A DNA stretch of 64,000 nt from Pelomonas saccharophila_A (GCF_031458095.1 NZ_JAVDXU010000001.1:1488001-1552000); one strand, 5' to 3'; positions 15,709 through 26,193 are shown, counted from the stretch's first letter. A program made the numbers and translations. The notes: generated by a model from the sequence alone, not told the origin.

Positions 15709-16499
15709 ATGCGGTCGTCGCCAAATTCCAGCAGCGCCCGCTGGTAGAGCCGGGCGATGCTGCCGTCGCGCTGCAGGGACTCGACAGCCTTCGTCAATCG
15801 ATCGATCAACTCGGGCGTGGCGCTGCGCCGGGACAGATGCAACCAGAAGGTCTGGCGCTCCACGAGCAAAGGGCGCGCAAATTCTTCCATGCGCAGCCCC
15901 AGTCCACGTGCTGCGCCAAACAGCCCGAGGTTGCTACCGTAGGCGGCGTCCACGCGCCTGCCCATCAGCATCTGGATGGAATGCTCGTTGTTGTTCACCG
16001 CCTGCACGCGCAGCCCGGCCAGGCTGACCAGCTCTTCAGGCATCGGAAAACTGCGTGGCACGGCCAGCGACAGGTGCGCCAGATCCTCCAACCGACGCAG
16101 CGGGGCGTCGCGGCGGCTCACCACCACCGTCGGCAGGGTCAGCACCGGCGCCACCTGCTGTGCGACGGCCTTGAGTTCGTCATTGGAGAAACGCAGCACC
16201 ACGTCAGACACGCCATCCTGCAGGCTGAGCACCGTGCGGGCATAAGGCACCACGCGGTTGCGCACTGCAAGACCCGCGCGCTGGGCAATCAGGTTGCCAA
16301 TGTCGTACATCAAACCGCCCGGCCCCGGGGGCCCGGCGCGGCCGAATGGCTCGGACTGGATGGTCTCGATGCGCAGCACGAACTCTTCGGCCGCAAGCAG
16401 CGGCCCTGCCGGCAACCCGAATGACAGGCCTGCCACGCACACCGCGCGCCGGCGCACGGCCATCCAGCGCTGGGGCTGGTCTCCCGATGATTTGTACAT
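15699..16499 (-). CDS. Periplasmic amino-acid-type solute-binding protein (orphan)
   Basis: Bacterial extracellular solute-binding protein, family 3 fold. A basic then hydrophobic leader (RRRAVCVAGLSFGLPAGPLLAAEE) is a likely signal peptide, so the ATG at 16463 may be the true start. Ligand-domain stretches include MYDIGNLIAQRAGL, VSDVVLRFSNDEL and AVPRSFPMPEEL. No permease or ATPase gene is nearby. Length 266 residues fits the family. It may serve a distant transporter or a signalling role. A second orphan of the same general type lies at 16921-17808. Confidence 0.78.
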   Translation of the reverse strand: MYKSSGDQPQRWMAVRRRAVCVAGLSFGLPAGPLLAAEEFVLRIETIQSEPFGRAGPPGPGGLMYDIGNLIAQRAGLAVRNRVVPYARTVLSLQDGVSDVVLRFSNDELKAVAQQVAPVLTLPTVVVSRRDAPLRRLEDLAHLSLAVPRSFPMPEELVSLAGLRVQAVNNNEHSIQMLMGRRVDAAYGSNLGLFGAARGLGLRMEEFARPLLVERQTFWLHLSRRSATPELIDRLTKAVESLQRDGSIARLYQRALLEFGDDRMPA

Positions 16500-16567
16500 G
16501 CAGGCATTGAACCAAGGCCAGGCCCCCGGACCTTGACCTGGCGCAAGAGCGCGGGCCGCCGGCCTGC

Positions 16568-16792
16568 TCAGTCGCGGGCGCCGCCGCAGCGCAGCACGAT
16601 GGGTGTGGCGTATTCGCGGCCGACGACGGCGCGCGCGAACAGATAGTTCTGGCGCGCCCGGTCGCTCAGGGAATCCAGTCGCACGCCACCCTGCGCGTCG
16701 CAGGGGAAAGCGAGTGCGCGGCCGGCCTGGAACAGGGACTCGAAACGCAACTCGTAGTTGTCACACATCAGGGGCATGGGGCGTGAGTTCAT
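16568..16792 (-). CDS. Small conserved hypothetical protein
   Basis: A 74-residue protein beginning MNSRPMPLMCDNYELRFESL and continuing LFQAGRALAFPCDAQG and NYLFARAVVGREYA. I recall similar short proteins in other Burkholderiales, but none with a known function. A GAGGTG ribosome-binding sequence lies at a suitable distance before the ATG. Two or three cysteines are present without a recognisable metal motif. It lies between the two orphan binding-protein genes on the same strand. Confidence 0.7.
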   Translation of the reverse strand: MNSRPMPLMCDNYELRFESLFQAGRALAFPCDAQGGVRLDSLSDRARQNYLFARAVVGREYATPIVLRCGGARD

Positions 16793-16920
16793 GATGCACC
16801 TCGTCTTGCTTGCAGACTAGGCGCCGCGTGAGGCCCTTGCGCGTGAAAAGGTCGCAGCCGCGCTCATCGCCCCCCGCAGTTGCCTGCCCCGGCGCCAACA
16901 TGTCACGCCCGTTGCAGGTC

Positions 16921-17808
16921 CTAACGCGGCGGCGAGCGCAGCAAGTCGATCTGGAAGGGCCGGTCATTCATCTCGACGATGGCGGGGCTGGGCACGTTCA
17001 GCGTCATCAGCCGGCGTTGCGGCAGGTTCAGCAGGGTCAGAGAAGGCTGCAGATGCTGGCGCAGCAGGGCCTGCAGCGAGCCGTCCGCATAGGCCTGGCG
17101 CAGGCCTCGGCCGATGCGCTCGAGCGCGATCTGGTTGCCGGGGTGGGTGTAGATGTACTGCGGCAGGTCATAGGCCAGCAGCAGGCTGTCGTCCAGGGCC
17201 AGGCCCTTGAGCCCGGCATGGGCCTTGGCCTCCTCGCCCACCTCCAGCACGCTGCGGCAGAACAGGTCGGCGCGACCCAGGGCCACCATCTGGAACAGGC
17301 CCTCGTAGCCATTGACCTCGGCGACCGTGAAGCCGTTGGCACGCAGGATGTCGGCATCGGCCCAGCCCCGACCCTGCACATGGCGCAGCCGGGCCACGGC
17401 GCTGACCGTGTCGGCCTCGCGCACCAGGGCGCGATGGGGCGCATGCACAAAGCAGACGCGGTAGCGGTTCACGCCCAGATGGATGGGAAAAGGCACCGGC
17501 ACCAGCCCGGCCGCCCGGCCCGCATCCGGCCCGGTGACGACAAGGAAATTGGGCGCGCTCTGCTGGGCCGCCTCCAGCAGGGCGCGGCGCTTGTTCATGG
17601 GCGCTGACAGCTGCAGGCGGTAGGCGCCGTCGGTCGCCCGCGTCCTGTCCAGGGCCAGCTGCACGGCATCGCGGACATAGGCGTTGCGCAGGTCGGTCTC
17701 GCTGTCCGGCGCACGCAGCGTCAGCATCAGCTCCTGAGCGAGTGCCGGCCCGGCTGCCGTGGCGAGCAGCGCGGGCATTCCCTTGAGCAGGTCGCGTCTG
17801 AGCATCAT
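16921..17808 (-). CDS. Secreted solute-binding-like protein (orphan)
   Basis: 295 residues with a signal sequence (MLRRDLLKGMPALLATAAGPALAQ) whose cleavage site is ALA-Q. The mature part resembles periplasmic type-II binding proteins of the amino-acid family in layout, with VSAVARLRHVQGRGW, GFTVAEVNGYEGLFQMVALG and a C-terminal LRQHLQPSLTLL. Similarity is weaker than for the gene at 15699. The ATG at 17808 is preferred to an upstream TTG; a second ATG is adjacent. No transporter partner is nearby. A sensory or scavenging role is possible but not shown. Confidence 0.72.
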   Translation of the reverse strand: MMLRRDLLKGMPALLATAAGPALAQELMLTLRAPDSETDLRNAYVRDAVQLALDRTRATDGAYRLQLSAPMNKRRALLEAAQQSAPNFLVVTGPDAGRAAGLVPVPFPIHLGVNRYRVCFVHAPHRALVREADTVSAVARLRHVQGRGWADADILRANGFTVAEVNGYEGLFQMVALGRADLFCRSVLEVGEEAKAHAGLKGLALDDSLLLAYDLPQYIYTHPGNQIALERIGRGLRQAYADGSLQALLRQHLQPSLTLLNLPQRRLMTLNVPSPAIVEMNDRPFQIDLLRSPPR

Positions 17809-17942
17809 GGGCAAGGCGGCGTCGGCCCGAATGTAGCGGGAACCGGGGCGTTAGGGCCAACCCGTGATTTCCTGCACGATTGACGGCTTGCAAAGCGCCG
17901 TGCTTGCAATTGCTCACACCACGCCGGCGCCGGCCTCCTAGC

Positions 17943-18463
17943 ATGGCCGACGCCATGCCCACCACCCCGTCCACGCCCGCGCAGAACCGCCCGGCCCAGC
18001 CCCGGCTGCTCAGCGGGACCGGCGGCCGGCGCGGTGACGACCAGACCCGCACGGCGACCGAGGCCACCAGCTTCACGGCCACCCTCCCCTACCAACGGCC
18101 GCAGCCGACACCGGCACGCCCGGCGGCCACACCGGCCGCCGCCTCCGGCGCCCTGCCGCGCTGGACCAAGGGCTTTGTCATCGGCGGCGTGCTGCTGGCC
18201 GTGGCCATGCCGGCCTCGGTGCTGATGTCGCGTTCCATGCTCGTGCAGGAAGCCCTGGCCGAGCAAAGCAGCTCCAAGGCGGCCATGATCTGCACGGCCG
18301 GCGAAGGCAAGGCGGTCGACGACTCCAGCCTGCTGGGCTGGCTGTTCGGCGGCTCCTATTTCAGCTGCGGCGACTGGGAAACCCGCGAGGCCCGCGTGCA
18401 GCGCGATCGCGATCGCGACCAGGCCAACTACATGGCCCGCGAACGGGCCAAGCAGGGGTTGAA

Positions 18464-18467
<4 letters not shown>
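17943..18467 (+). CDS. Single-pass membrane protein, unknown function
   Basis: 174 residues. The N-terminal 75 are Pro/Ala/Thr-rich and likely disordered, followed by one membrane segment (GFVIGGVLLAVAMPASVLM) and a C-terminal part with two cysteines (MICTAGEG, YFSCGDWETREARV) and a highly charged end (RDRDRDQANYMARERAKQ). No family was recognised. The ATG at 17943 was chosen; ATG 17955 is an alternative. It converges on dbpA, with stop codons overlapping by 4 bases. Confidence 0.65.
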
Positions 18468-19867
<1,400 letters not shown>

Positions 19868-20035
19868 CGCCGCATTGTCGGGGCTGGGCTGTTCAGGCCG
19901 GTGCCAGCGCAGCCGCCGTCACACGGCCCTTTTCGAGGGCGGGCTGCCATGCGTTGACCTACGCGCTCGCCCCGTCAACGGATTCACCCACCTGGGCGGA
20001 CAGCGCGGCCGAGGAAAGGCCGCCTGCCCGGTCGA

Positions 20036-20299
20036 TCAGGAGGCAACAGCCGCTTGCTCGGCCCAGGGTTCGCCCTGGCGCCGAAGGAGGGGGCCGGGCG
20101 CCTCACGAAAAGCGCTCGCCACAGACGTTCGCCGGGACGTTTCGATCGGCGCGGTCGCGGCGGCAAAGAGGGCGGGCGGACGGAAAACTTGCCGCTGCTG
20201 CGCACTGTGAAGCTCGATGAGGGCTTCATCTTCTGCTGGCGGCGCCGTGGCGGAGATGGCGCGAACGACATCGTCTAACAACGTGCTTGCAAGAGGCAT
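20036..20299 (-). CDS. Doubtful small open frame downstream of the orphan LacI-type operator
   Basis: An 87-residue frame starting MPLASTLLDDVVRAISATAP in an otherwise gene-poor stretch (19868-20515). It lies about 125 bases downstream of a promoter/operator pair that reads toward it. No family resemblance and only a weak ribosome-binding site are visible. It may be a small regulated gene, a decayed remnant of the original operator target, or a chance frame. The rest of 19868-20515 shows no gene I can support. Confidence 0.25.
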   Translation of the reverse strand: MPLASTLLDDVVRAISATAPPAEDEALIELHSAQQRQVFRPPALFAAATAPIETSRRTSVASAFREAPGPLLRRQGEPWAEQAAVAS

Positions 20300-20424
20300 G
20301 GCAGTTCCGTTTCGTTGGCACGCACCCTTGGGGCGGATGCGGAAGGAAGCTCGAATCCACTGGACGCGCAGGAGGGACTGCCAGCCGGGTGTCTCAAGCC
20401 GGCTGGGCACCTGCAAAGCGAGGA

Positions 20425-20442
20425 TGAATTAGCGCTAATTCA
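20425..20442 (-). promoter_or_regulatory. LacI-family operator with minus-strand promoter
   Basis: Perfect 18-base palindrome TGAATTAGCGCTAATTCA with the central CG typical of LacI-family sites. On the minus strand a TATATT (-10, 20457-20452) and TTAATT (-35, 20479-20474), 16 bases apart, would start RNA right at the operator, the classic repressor arrangement. The lacI gene ends about 75 bases away at 20516, but no intact target gene follows on the minus strand. Confidence 0.65.
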
Positions 20443-20515
20443 CTGGATCAAAATATAGTTCGGGCGTCGAAGAAATTAACTCCGGGGAAGTCCTAGTCTC
20501 GCGAGGCGGATGGGT

Positions 20516-21703
20516 TCAGCGCGGTGACTTCAGCGTCGCACGGTGAACGAACTCGGTCGGCAAGATGATGTTGGCCGGCCCCTGCCACTGACCGCCTTCG
20601 CGCCTGGCCTGGATCTGTTCCATCAACACTTCCGTCGCCCGCCTGCCCATGGCGTGCAGCGGCTGTCGAACGGTGGCCAAGGACGATGCTCGCGCGAACC
20701 AGATGTCGTCGAAGCCGACGACGGACACGTCCTCGGGCACGCGCAGTCCCTTCATCGCGAGAGCCTGGATGCAACCCAGCGCGATGGCATCGTTTGCGCA
20801 GAACACGGCCTCCGGGATCTTCTCTCCGTGATGCCGTTGCAGCCAGTCCAGCACCGCCTCGCGACCGCCATCGGCGTTGAGGGACGAATGCACCACATGA
20901 TCGTCGGGAGGCTGCAACCGCGCCGCCTCGTGCGCGCGCCGGTAGCCCGCCAGCCGCCGTTGCGCACCGAGCAGTCCCGCCGGCCCACCGATATGCAGAA
21001 TCCTGCGATGGCCGATGGCCAGCATCTGGCTGACGGCTTCGAAGGAACCGGCTTCCTCGTCAGGCTCCAGGTTCACAACGCCGTCGATGGCATTTTCGGA
21101 ATGCAGGCTGGTGACCGGGACCTGCCTGGGCATCCAGCCCGACACATCGATGCCAAGTCGTGGCGCGACGAGGATGAGACCGTCGACGCGGCCGTCGCAT
21201 ATCTCGGGGATGCGCTGCTGCGCCTCTTCCCAACCCTGCAACATGAACACGGACACCGTCTGCCGGCTCGGCGTCGCGCTTTCGATGATGCCGCCCAGGA
21301 TTTCCATGAAATAGAGGTTGGCGTCCTCCTTCCAGTGGCTGGCGACGATGCCGATGGCGTTCGCCCGGCCGTTCGCGAGGGCGCGGGCCGTGGCGTTCGC
21401 GCGGTAGTGCAGCCGTTCGGCCGCGGCGACGACGCGCGCCCGGGTCTCCGCCGAGGTTCGCGTCGCAGACTTCGCGCCGTTCAGCACCACGGAGGCGGCC
21501 ATCACGGACACACCCGCCTCACGGGCGACGTCAGCGAGTGTGGCCACACCACGATGGCGACGAGGCTTCGAGGGAAGCGGCGGCGAAGTCTTGGGAGGCG
21601 AGGCGGGCACGGACGTGGTGAGAAGGTCGGTCGTTTCACCGCGCAGCTGCGGCAGACCCCCTGAGTTGGAAGACTGTAGCAGCGAGGCCTGCGGCATCTC
21701 CAA
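20516..21703 (-). CDS. LacI-family transcriptional regulator
   Basis: DNA-binding repressor of sugar-responsive type. The helix-turn-helix and hinge region begin at about residue 54 (ATLADVAREAGVSVMAASVV), then the periplasmic-binding-like effector domain with IGIVASHWKEDANLYFMEIL, HRRILHIGGPAGLLGA, FCANDAIALGCIQAL and SVVGFDDIWFARASS. The first 50 residues are a Pro/Ser-rich extension; a GTG start just before the HTH would give a conventional 340 residues. The natural ligand is not deducible. A LacI-type operator lies just past its 3' end. Confidence 0.9.
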   Translation of the reverse strand: MEMPQASLLQSSNSGGLPQLRGETTDLLTTSVPASPPKTSPPLPSKPRRHRGVATLADVAREAGVSVMAASVVLNGAKSATRTSAETRARVVAAAERLHYRANATARALANGRANAIGIVASHWKEDANLYFMEILGGIIESATPSRQTVSVFMLQGWEEAQQRIPEICDGRVDGLILVAPRLGIDVSGWMPRQVPVTSLHSENAIDGVVNLEPDEEAGSFEAVSQMLAIGHRRILHIGGPAGLLGAQRRLAGYRRAHEAARLQPPDDHVVHSSLNADGGREAVLDWLQRHHGEKIPEAVFCANDAIALGCIQALAMKGLRVPEDVSVVGFDDIWFARASSLATVRQPLHAMGRRATEVLMEQIQARREGGQWQGPANIILPTEFVHRATLKSPR

Positions 21704-21744
21704 CCGGAGAGGCCTGCGATGTGCCTATCGGCCTGCTGGCGGAT

Positions 21745-22089
21745 TCACCCTCCCGCGCGCTTGACTTTCCAGCCCTCCGGCCGCGCCTGCAGCCAGGCCA
21801 TGAGCCTGTCCGCGTGGTCGCCCTGGATCTCGACGACGCCGTCCTTGACCGTGCCGCCGCTACCGCACGCCGCCTTGAGCTGCTTGGCCAGCACGGTCAG
21901 CGCCGCATCATCCAGCGGCAGGCCGCGGATGACGGTGACGCCCTTGCCCTTGCGACCCGCCGTCTCGCGGCTGACGCGCACGATGCCGTCGCCGGCCGGG
22001 CGTGCCTTGGCCTTGCAGGCGCATTGCGCGATGGGTTGACCGCAGCCGGGGCAGACGCGGCCGACGTCGGTGGAATAGACGAGGGTCAT
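21745..22089 (-). CDS. yciH: SUI1/YciH-family translation factor-like protein
   Basis: Bacterial homologue of eukaryotic initiation factor eIF1 (SUI1); YciH is thought to affect start-site fidelity. 114 residues with an N-terminal cysteine cluster (CPGCGQPIAQCAC) and the SUI1 fold (GKGVTVIRGLPLDD, LKAACGSGGTVKDGVVEIQG, HADRLMAWL). It overlaps the upstream peptidase gene by 4 bases (ATGA), so it is translated from the same message. lacI follows 41 bases after its stop. Confidence 0.94.
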   Translation of the reverse strand: MTLVYSTDVGRVCPGCGQPIAQCACKAKARPAGDGIVRVSRETAGRKGKGVTVIRGLPLDDAALTVLAKQLKAACGSGGTVKDGVVEIQGDHADRLMAWLQARPEGWKVKRAGG

Positions 22090-24296
22090 GGCGTGGGCTT
22101 CAAGTGCCGTTCGAGGAAGGCGTCCATGGTGCGGTAAAGGTGCAGTCGCGCCGCGCGGCCGGCGATGCCATGGGCCTTGCCGGGGTAGATCTGCAGGTCG
22201 AAGGTCTTGCCGGCGGTCTGCAGGGCTTCGACCAGGCGCAGCGTGTGCTCGAACAGCACGTTGTCGTCGGCCGTGCCATGCACCAGCAGCAGGGGCTTGG
22301 ACAGCAGCGCGGCACGGGCCGGCAGGTTGGCGCTGACATAGGTCGCGGCCTTGCCCCCCTCGGGCATGCCGAGATAGCGCTCGGTATAGGCGGTGTCGTA
22401 GAGCGTCCAGTCGGTCACCGGTGCCACGGCCACGGAGGCGGCAAACGGCGTGTCCGCATCCAGCACGGCACGCGCGCCGAGGAAGCCGCCATAGCTCCAG
22501 CCGAAGAAGCCGATGCGCGCCGCATCAACGCTGCCCACCTGGCCTGGCAACTGGCGCACGGCGGCAAAGAGGTCGGCGATCTCGTGCCTGCCGAAGCTGC
22601 GGTAATGGGCCCGCGTGTAGTCGCGGTCGCGGTGCTCCATGCCGCGCACATCCAGCATCAGCACGCCATAGCCGCGCTGCTGCCAATAGGCGATCAGCGG
22701 CATGTCGCGGCCCCAGCCCCAGTTGACCGTCGCCGAGCCCGGGCCGCCATAGGCCAGCACGATGGCCGGATGCTTGCCACCCTGGCGTCGCGCGGCAAAG
22801 AAGAAGGCGTTCAGCAGCGTCTTGCCGTCGGCGGCCATCAGGTCCAGCGGCAGCGGGATGTTGGTGAAGACGGCCAGGGCCGGGTCGGGTGCATCGCCGG
22901 CCAGCGCGATCGCGCCGCTCTGGCCGAGGCTGCGCAGCTCCAGCCGCGGCGGCTGGCCCCAGGCAGAGCGGGTCACCAGCAGGCGGGCGCAGGCGCTGTC
23001 GGCCTTGGCATCGCGCCATTGGCGCTCGGCCGTGCCCGCCAGGGCCTGGGCCTTGCCGCCGGCCAGGGGCTGCAGATAGAGGTCGCGGGCCTTGCCGCGG
23101 TCGCCGGCCGCGGCGAAGACGACGCCGCGCTCGCCCACGCAGACGGCGTGCGCAACCGCCTCGGCCTGCTGGGTCAACGGCGTGCGCTGGCCTGTCGCGC
23201 GGTCGATCAGCAGTAGCTGGCGCCGGCCCGAGGCCTCGCTGGACCAGAGCAGGCCGCGCGGCGTCTCCATCAGATCGTCGTGGACCTCGACCCAGGCGGC
23301 GTCGGTCTCGACGGTGATGTCATGCGGGGCGGCCTTGAACTCGGTCAGCGTCAGCCGCGTCTGCTCGCGGTTGAACCATTGCAGCCAGGGCGTGCCGTCC
23401 TTGAACCAGCCGGCGCGGGCGATGTATTCGGCGCTGGCCGGCAGCGACAGCGCATGCGCCTCCGCGGTGGCGATGCTGATGACAAAGGCAGAGACCACGG
23501 CATTGGCTTCACCGGCGGCCGGATAGCGTTGCTCCGTCATTTCGGTGCGGTCGGCAAAGATCTGCGCCCGCGTCTTCAGGCCAACGCGCGATTCGTCGAC
23601 GCGCAGGGCCAGCAGCTGCCGGCCATCCGGGCTCCACCAGTAGCCACGATGCCGGCCCAGTTCCTCGCCGGCAATGAACTCAGCCAGGCCCCAGGTCGCT
23701 TGAGGATTCATCCGCGCGCCGAACAGGGGGCGTGGTTGGGCGCCGGCCTGCAGGGGCAGCACCATCAGCTCGCCCCCCTGCACATAGGCCAGCGTCTTGC
23801 CATCGGGGGCGCAGCGCGGGTCCTGCTTGGGCGCGTCGGGCGTGTTCGTCAGGCGCTGAGCCTGCGGACCCGAGGCGCCCAACTTGACCAGGTAGAGGTC
23901 GCCCGACAGCGGGAAGAGCAGCGCGCTGTCGTCGCTGCCGCACCATTGATAGCCGGTGATGCCGCGCTGGCTGATGCGCTGGCGCTCCAGGGCCATCTTC
24001 TCGGCCTCGCTGAGCTTTTGCGCCGCGCCGCCGAGCAGGTCGGCGGCGCTGACGAGCTTGCGCGGCTCGCCGCCCCCGCTGGGCTGGGCCCAGAGTTCCA
24101 GCACTTCGCTGTCGGCAGCGGAGGGGCGCAGGAAGCTGACCCATTGCCCGCCGGGCGAGATCTCGGCCTGGCGGGGCAGGCGGCCGGCCAGCGGGGGATC
24201 GGCGGTGATGCGTTCGAGGGTGAGCGGGGCGAGGGACTGGGCTGCGGCGGCGCTTGTGACGCAGACGGCTGCCAGCAGGGTCAGCAGGTTCTTCAT
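22086..24296 (-). CDS. S9 family peptidase, dipeptidyl-peptidase IV-like
   Basis: Exported prolyl-type serine peptidase. A signal peptide is seen (MKNLLTLLAAVCVTSAAAAQ). The DPP-IV beta-propeller occupies about residues 30-470, including FIAGEELGRHRGYWWSPDG with the conserved Glu-rich substrate-recognition element. The alpha/beta-hydrolase domain follows, with the nucleophile in GWSYGGFLGA, Asp in HGTADDNVLFEHTL, and His near the end in GKAHGIAGR. 736 residues, normal for DPP-IV. It probably removes Xaa-Pro dipeptides in the periplasm; specificity is inferred from family. Confidence 0.92.
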   Translation of the reverse strand: MKNLLTLLAAVCVTSAAAAQSLAPLTLERITADPPLAGRLPRQAEISPGGQWVSFLRPSAADSEVLELWAQPSGGGEPRKLVSAADLLGGAAQKLSEAEKMALERQRISQRGITGYQWCGSDDSALLFPLSGDLYLVKLGASGPQAQRLTNTPDAPKQDPRCAPDGKTLAYVQGGELMVLPLQAGAQPRPLFGARMNPQATWGLAEFIAGEELGRHRGYWWSPDGRQLLALRVDESRVGLKTRAQIFADRTEMTEQRYPAAGEANAVVSAFVISIATAEAHALSLPASAEYIARAGWFKDGTPWLQWFNREQTRLTLTEFKAAPHDITVETDAAWVEVHDDLMETPRGLLWSSEASGRRQLLLIDRATGQRTPLTQQAEAVAHAVCVGERGVVFAAAGDRGKARDLYLQPLAGGKAQALAGTAERQWRDAKADSACARLLVTRSAWGQPPRLELRSLGQSGAIALAGDAPDPALAVFTNIPLPLDLMAADGKTLLNAFFFAARRQGGKHPAIVLAYGGPGSATVNWGWGRDMPLIAYWQQRGYGVLMLDVRGMEHRDRDYTRAHYRSFGRHEIADLFAAVRQLPGQVGSVDAARIGFFGWSYGGFLGARAVLDADTPFAASVAVAPVTDWTLYDTAYTERYLGMPEGGKAATYVSANLPARAALLSKPLLLVHGTADDNVLFEHTLRLVEALQTAGKTFDLQIYPGKAHGIAGRAARLHLYRTMDAFLERHLKPTP

Positions 24297-24305
24297 CCCT
24301 CCATG

Positions 24306-24716
24306 CTAAGCGGCGGCCACGGCCTCCTGCGCCAACTCGAACCCTTCATCGACCCAGCCGGTGACGCCGCCCGCCATGATCTTGACGGGCCGGCCCAGCC
24401 GCGCCAGGCGCAAGGCGCCGCGGGCCGCGCCGTTGCAATGCGGGCCGGCGCAATAGGTGACGAAAAGGGTGTCCATCGGCCAGGCGGCGAGCTTGCTCTC
24501 GACCAGCTTGCCATGCGGGAAGTGGATGGCACCGGGCACATGGCCACGGGCATAGAGCTCGGCCGAGCGCACGTCCAGCAGCACGAAGTCCACCTCGCCG
24601 CAGCTGAAGGCGTCATGCACATCCCAGCAGTCGGTCTCGAAGCCGAACTCGGCGGCGAAATGGGCCTCGGCGGCGGCGGCAGGGGCGGCGGGGATGGCGG
24701 TCACGTGAGAGGGCAT
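24306..24716 (-). CDS. Rhodanese-like domain protein
   Basis: Single-domain sulfurtransferase-type protein of 136 residues. The fold shows FVLLDVRSAELYARGHVPGA and the catalytic loop YCAGPHCNGAARGA, with the expected active-site cysteine and a second one in the loop. The ATG at 24716 has GGAG upstream. It is divergent from the regulator at 24781, 64 bases away. I recall FtrA-type regulators being found next to rhodanese genes, so this pair is probably a regulator and its target. Confidence 0.9.
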   Translation of the reverse strand: MPSHVTAIPAAPAAAAEAHFAAEFGFETDCWDVHDAFSCGEVDFVLLDVRSAELYARGHVPGAIHFPHGKLVESKLAAWPMDTLFVTYCAGPHCNGAARGALRLARLGRPVKIMAGGVTGWVDEGFELAQEAVAAA

Positions 24717-24780
24717 GGTGAGCTCCGGTTGAAAGATGAGCCATGGTCGCGGCGCCCGGCCTGGCCCACAATTGGCGCTC

Positions 24781-25762
24781 ATGACGAGTATCGACAAGAT
24801 CACGCCAAACATCACCGGGCCTCTCGTGGTGGCGCCGGTCTACGACGGGCTGTGCACCTTCGAGTTCGCCATCGCCGCCGAGATCTTCGGCCTGTCGCGG
24901 CCGGAGATGGGGCAAAACTGGTACCGCTTTGCCAGCGCTGCCATCGAGTCGGGGCCGCTGCGCGCGCATGGAGGCTTGAGCGTGACCAGCGACGGCGGCC
25001 TGGAACTGCTCGACCAAGCCGACCTCATCGTCATGGCCGGCTGGAAGGGCGCCGACGTGCCAGTGCCCGAGGCCTTCGGCCAGGCGCCTGCGCCGCGCTT
25101 GGCAGCGCGGTGCGCGGCTGGCGTCCATCTGTTCGGGTGCCTTCGTGCTGGCCGCTACCGGACTGCTCGACGGCCGCCGAGCGGCCACGCACTGGCGCTA
25201 TGCCGACAAGCTGCGCGCACGCCATCCCGCCATCGAGGTGGACGCTGGCGTGCTCTATGTCGAGGAGGAGCGCGTGCTGACCTCGGCCGGCAGCGCCGCC
25301 GGTATCGACCTGATGCTGCACATCGTGCGCAGCGACTTCGGCGTGGAGGCAGCCAACAGCGTGGCGCGCCGCCTCGTCATGCCGGCCCACCGCAGCGGCG
25401 GCCAAGCCCAGTTCATCGAGCGCCCCGTGCCCGCCGACCGCGGCCACCGCCTGGCGGGCGTGCTGGAACAGGTGCGCGCCGACCTGCGCGCGCCGTGGAC
25501 GGTGGAGCGCATGGCCGAGGCCGCCGCCATGAGCCCGCGCACCTTTCTGCGGCGCTTCAGCGAGGCCACGGGGCAGTCGCCCGGCGACTGGCTGATCGCC
25601 GAGCGCGTGGCTGAGGCGCAGCGCCTGCTGGAGGCCAGCGCCCTGCCCGTCGAACGCGTGGCGGCCGAGGCCGGTTTTGGCAGCGTGCAGGCCCTGCGCC
25701 ATCACTTCCAGGCCCGGCTGGGCCTGGCGCCGCGGGCCTACCGGGCGAGCTTCGGGACCTAG
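24781..25762 (+). pseudogene. ftrA: FtrA/GlxA-type AraC-family regulator, disrupted by a frameshift
   Basis: Two frames together encode one complete regulator. The first (from ATG 24781) gives the DJ-1/PfpI-like domain start (VVAPVYDGLCTFEFAIAAEI, LIVMAGWKGADVPVPEAF). The second carries the rest of that domain (LASICSGAFVLAATGLLDGR once the phase is corrected) and the C-terminal AraC domain (WTVERMAEAAAMSPRTFLRR, VAAEAGFGSVQALRHHF) to 25762. The break is a single extra C in the run at 25087-25088; removing one base restores a continuous protein of about 326 residues. It may be a real recent mutation or a sequencing error. No programmed-shift signal was recognised. Confidence 0.85.
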
Positions 25763-26151
25763 CCCGGTGTGCCGCCGACAAAGCCCAGCGTCAGACCGCC
25801 GACAAAGCAGACGACGCTGAACCATGCCGTGATGGCCAGCTCGCGCCGCATGACCTGACCGTTCTTCAGCACGCCGGCCGACACGCGGAACTTCCAGCTC
25901 GGGATGGACCAGACGGCCACCAGATTGGCCAACAGGCTGAGCAACAGCAAGGCCACCGCGATGGCCAGCACGACGCCATCCGGCGTCGAGAAGCCCGGCT
26001 TGCTGCCGAACACCGTGATGACGACGAAGCTGCCAGTGACGAGGGACGAGAACCAGCTGTGGAAGGCGCTGCGGTCGCGCAGCCATTCGACGACATGGGG
26101 CCGCGTCTCGTCGTCGATGCGGCTGAGGTCAAGCGTGCGGACTTCGGACAT
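25759..26151 (-). CDS. Small membrane protein, unknown function
   Basis: 130 residues with about three hydrophobic segments (SLVTGSFVVITVFG, VVLAIAVALLLLSLLANLVAVW, WFSVVCFVGGLTLGFVGG) after a charged N-terminus (MSEVRTLDLSRIDDETRPHV). No enzymatic motif is present. It converges on the ftrA-like gene with a 4-base overlap of stops. It may be an accessory membrane protein; no function can be assigned. Confidence 0.72.
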   Translation of the reverse strand: MSEVRTLDLSRIDDETRPHVVEWLRDRSAFHSWFSSLVTGSFVVITVFGSKPGFSTPDGVVLAIAVALLLLSLLANLVAVWSIPSWKFRVSAGVLKNGQVMRRELAITAWFSVVCFVGGLTLGFVGGTPG

Positions 26152-26193
26152 GGCCCGGCGATCTTCGCCCGCCGGCCGCCGGCCCGCAATGCT

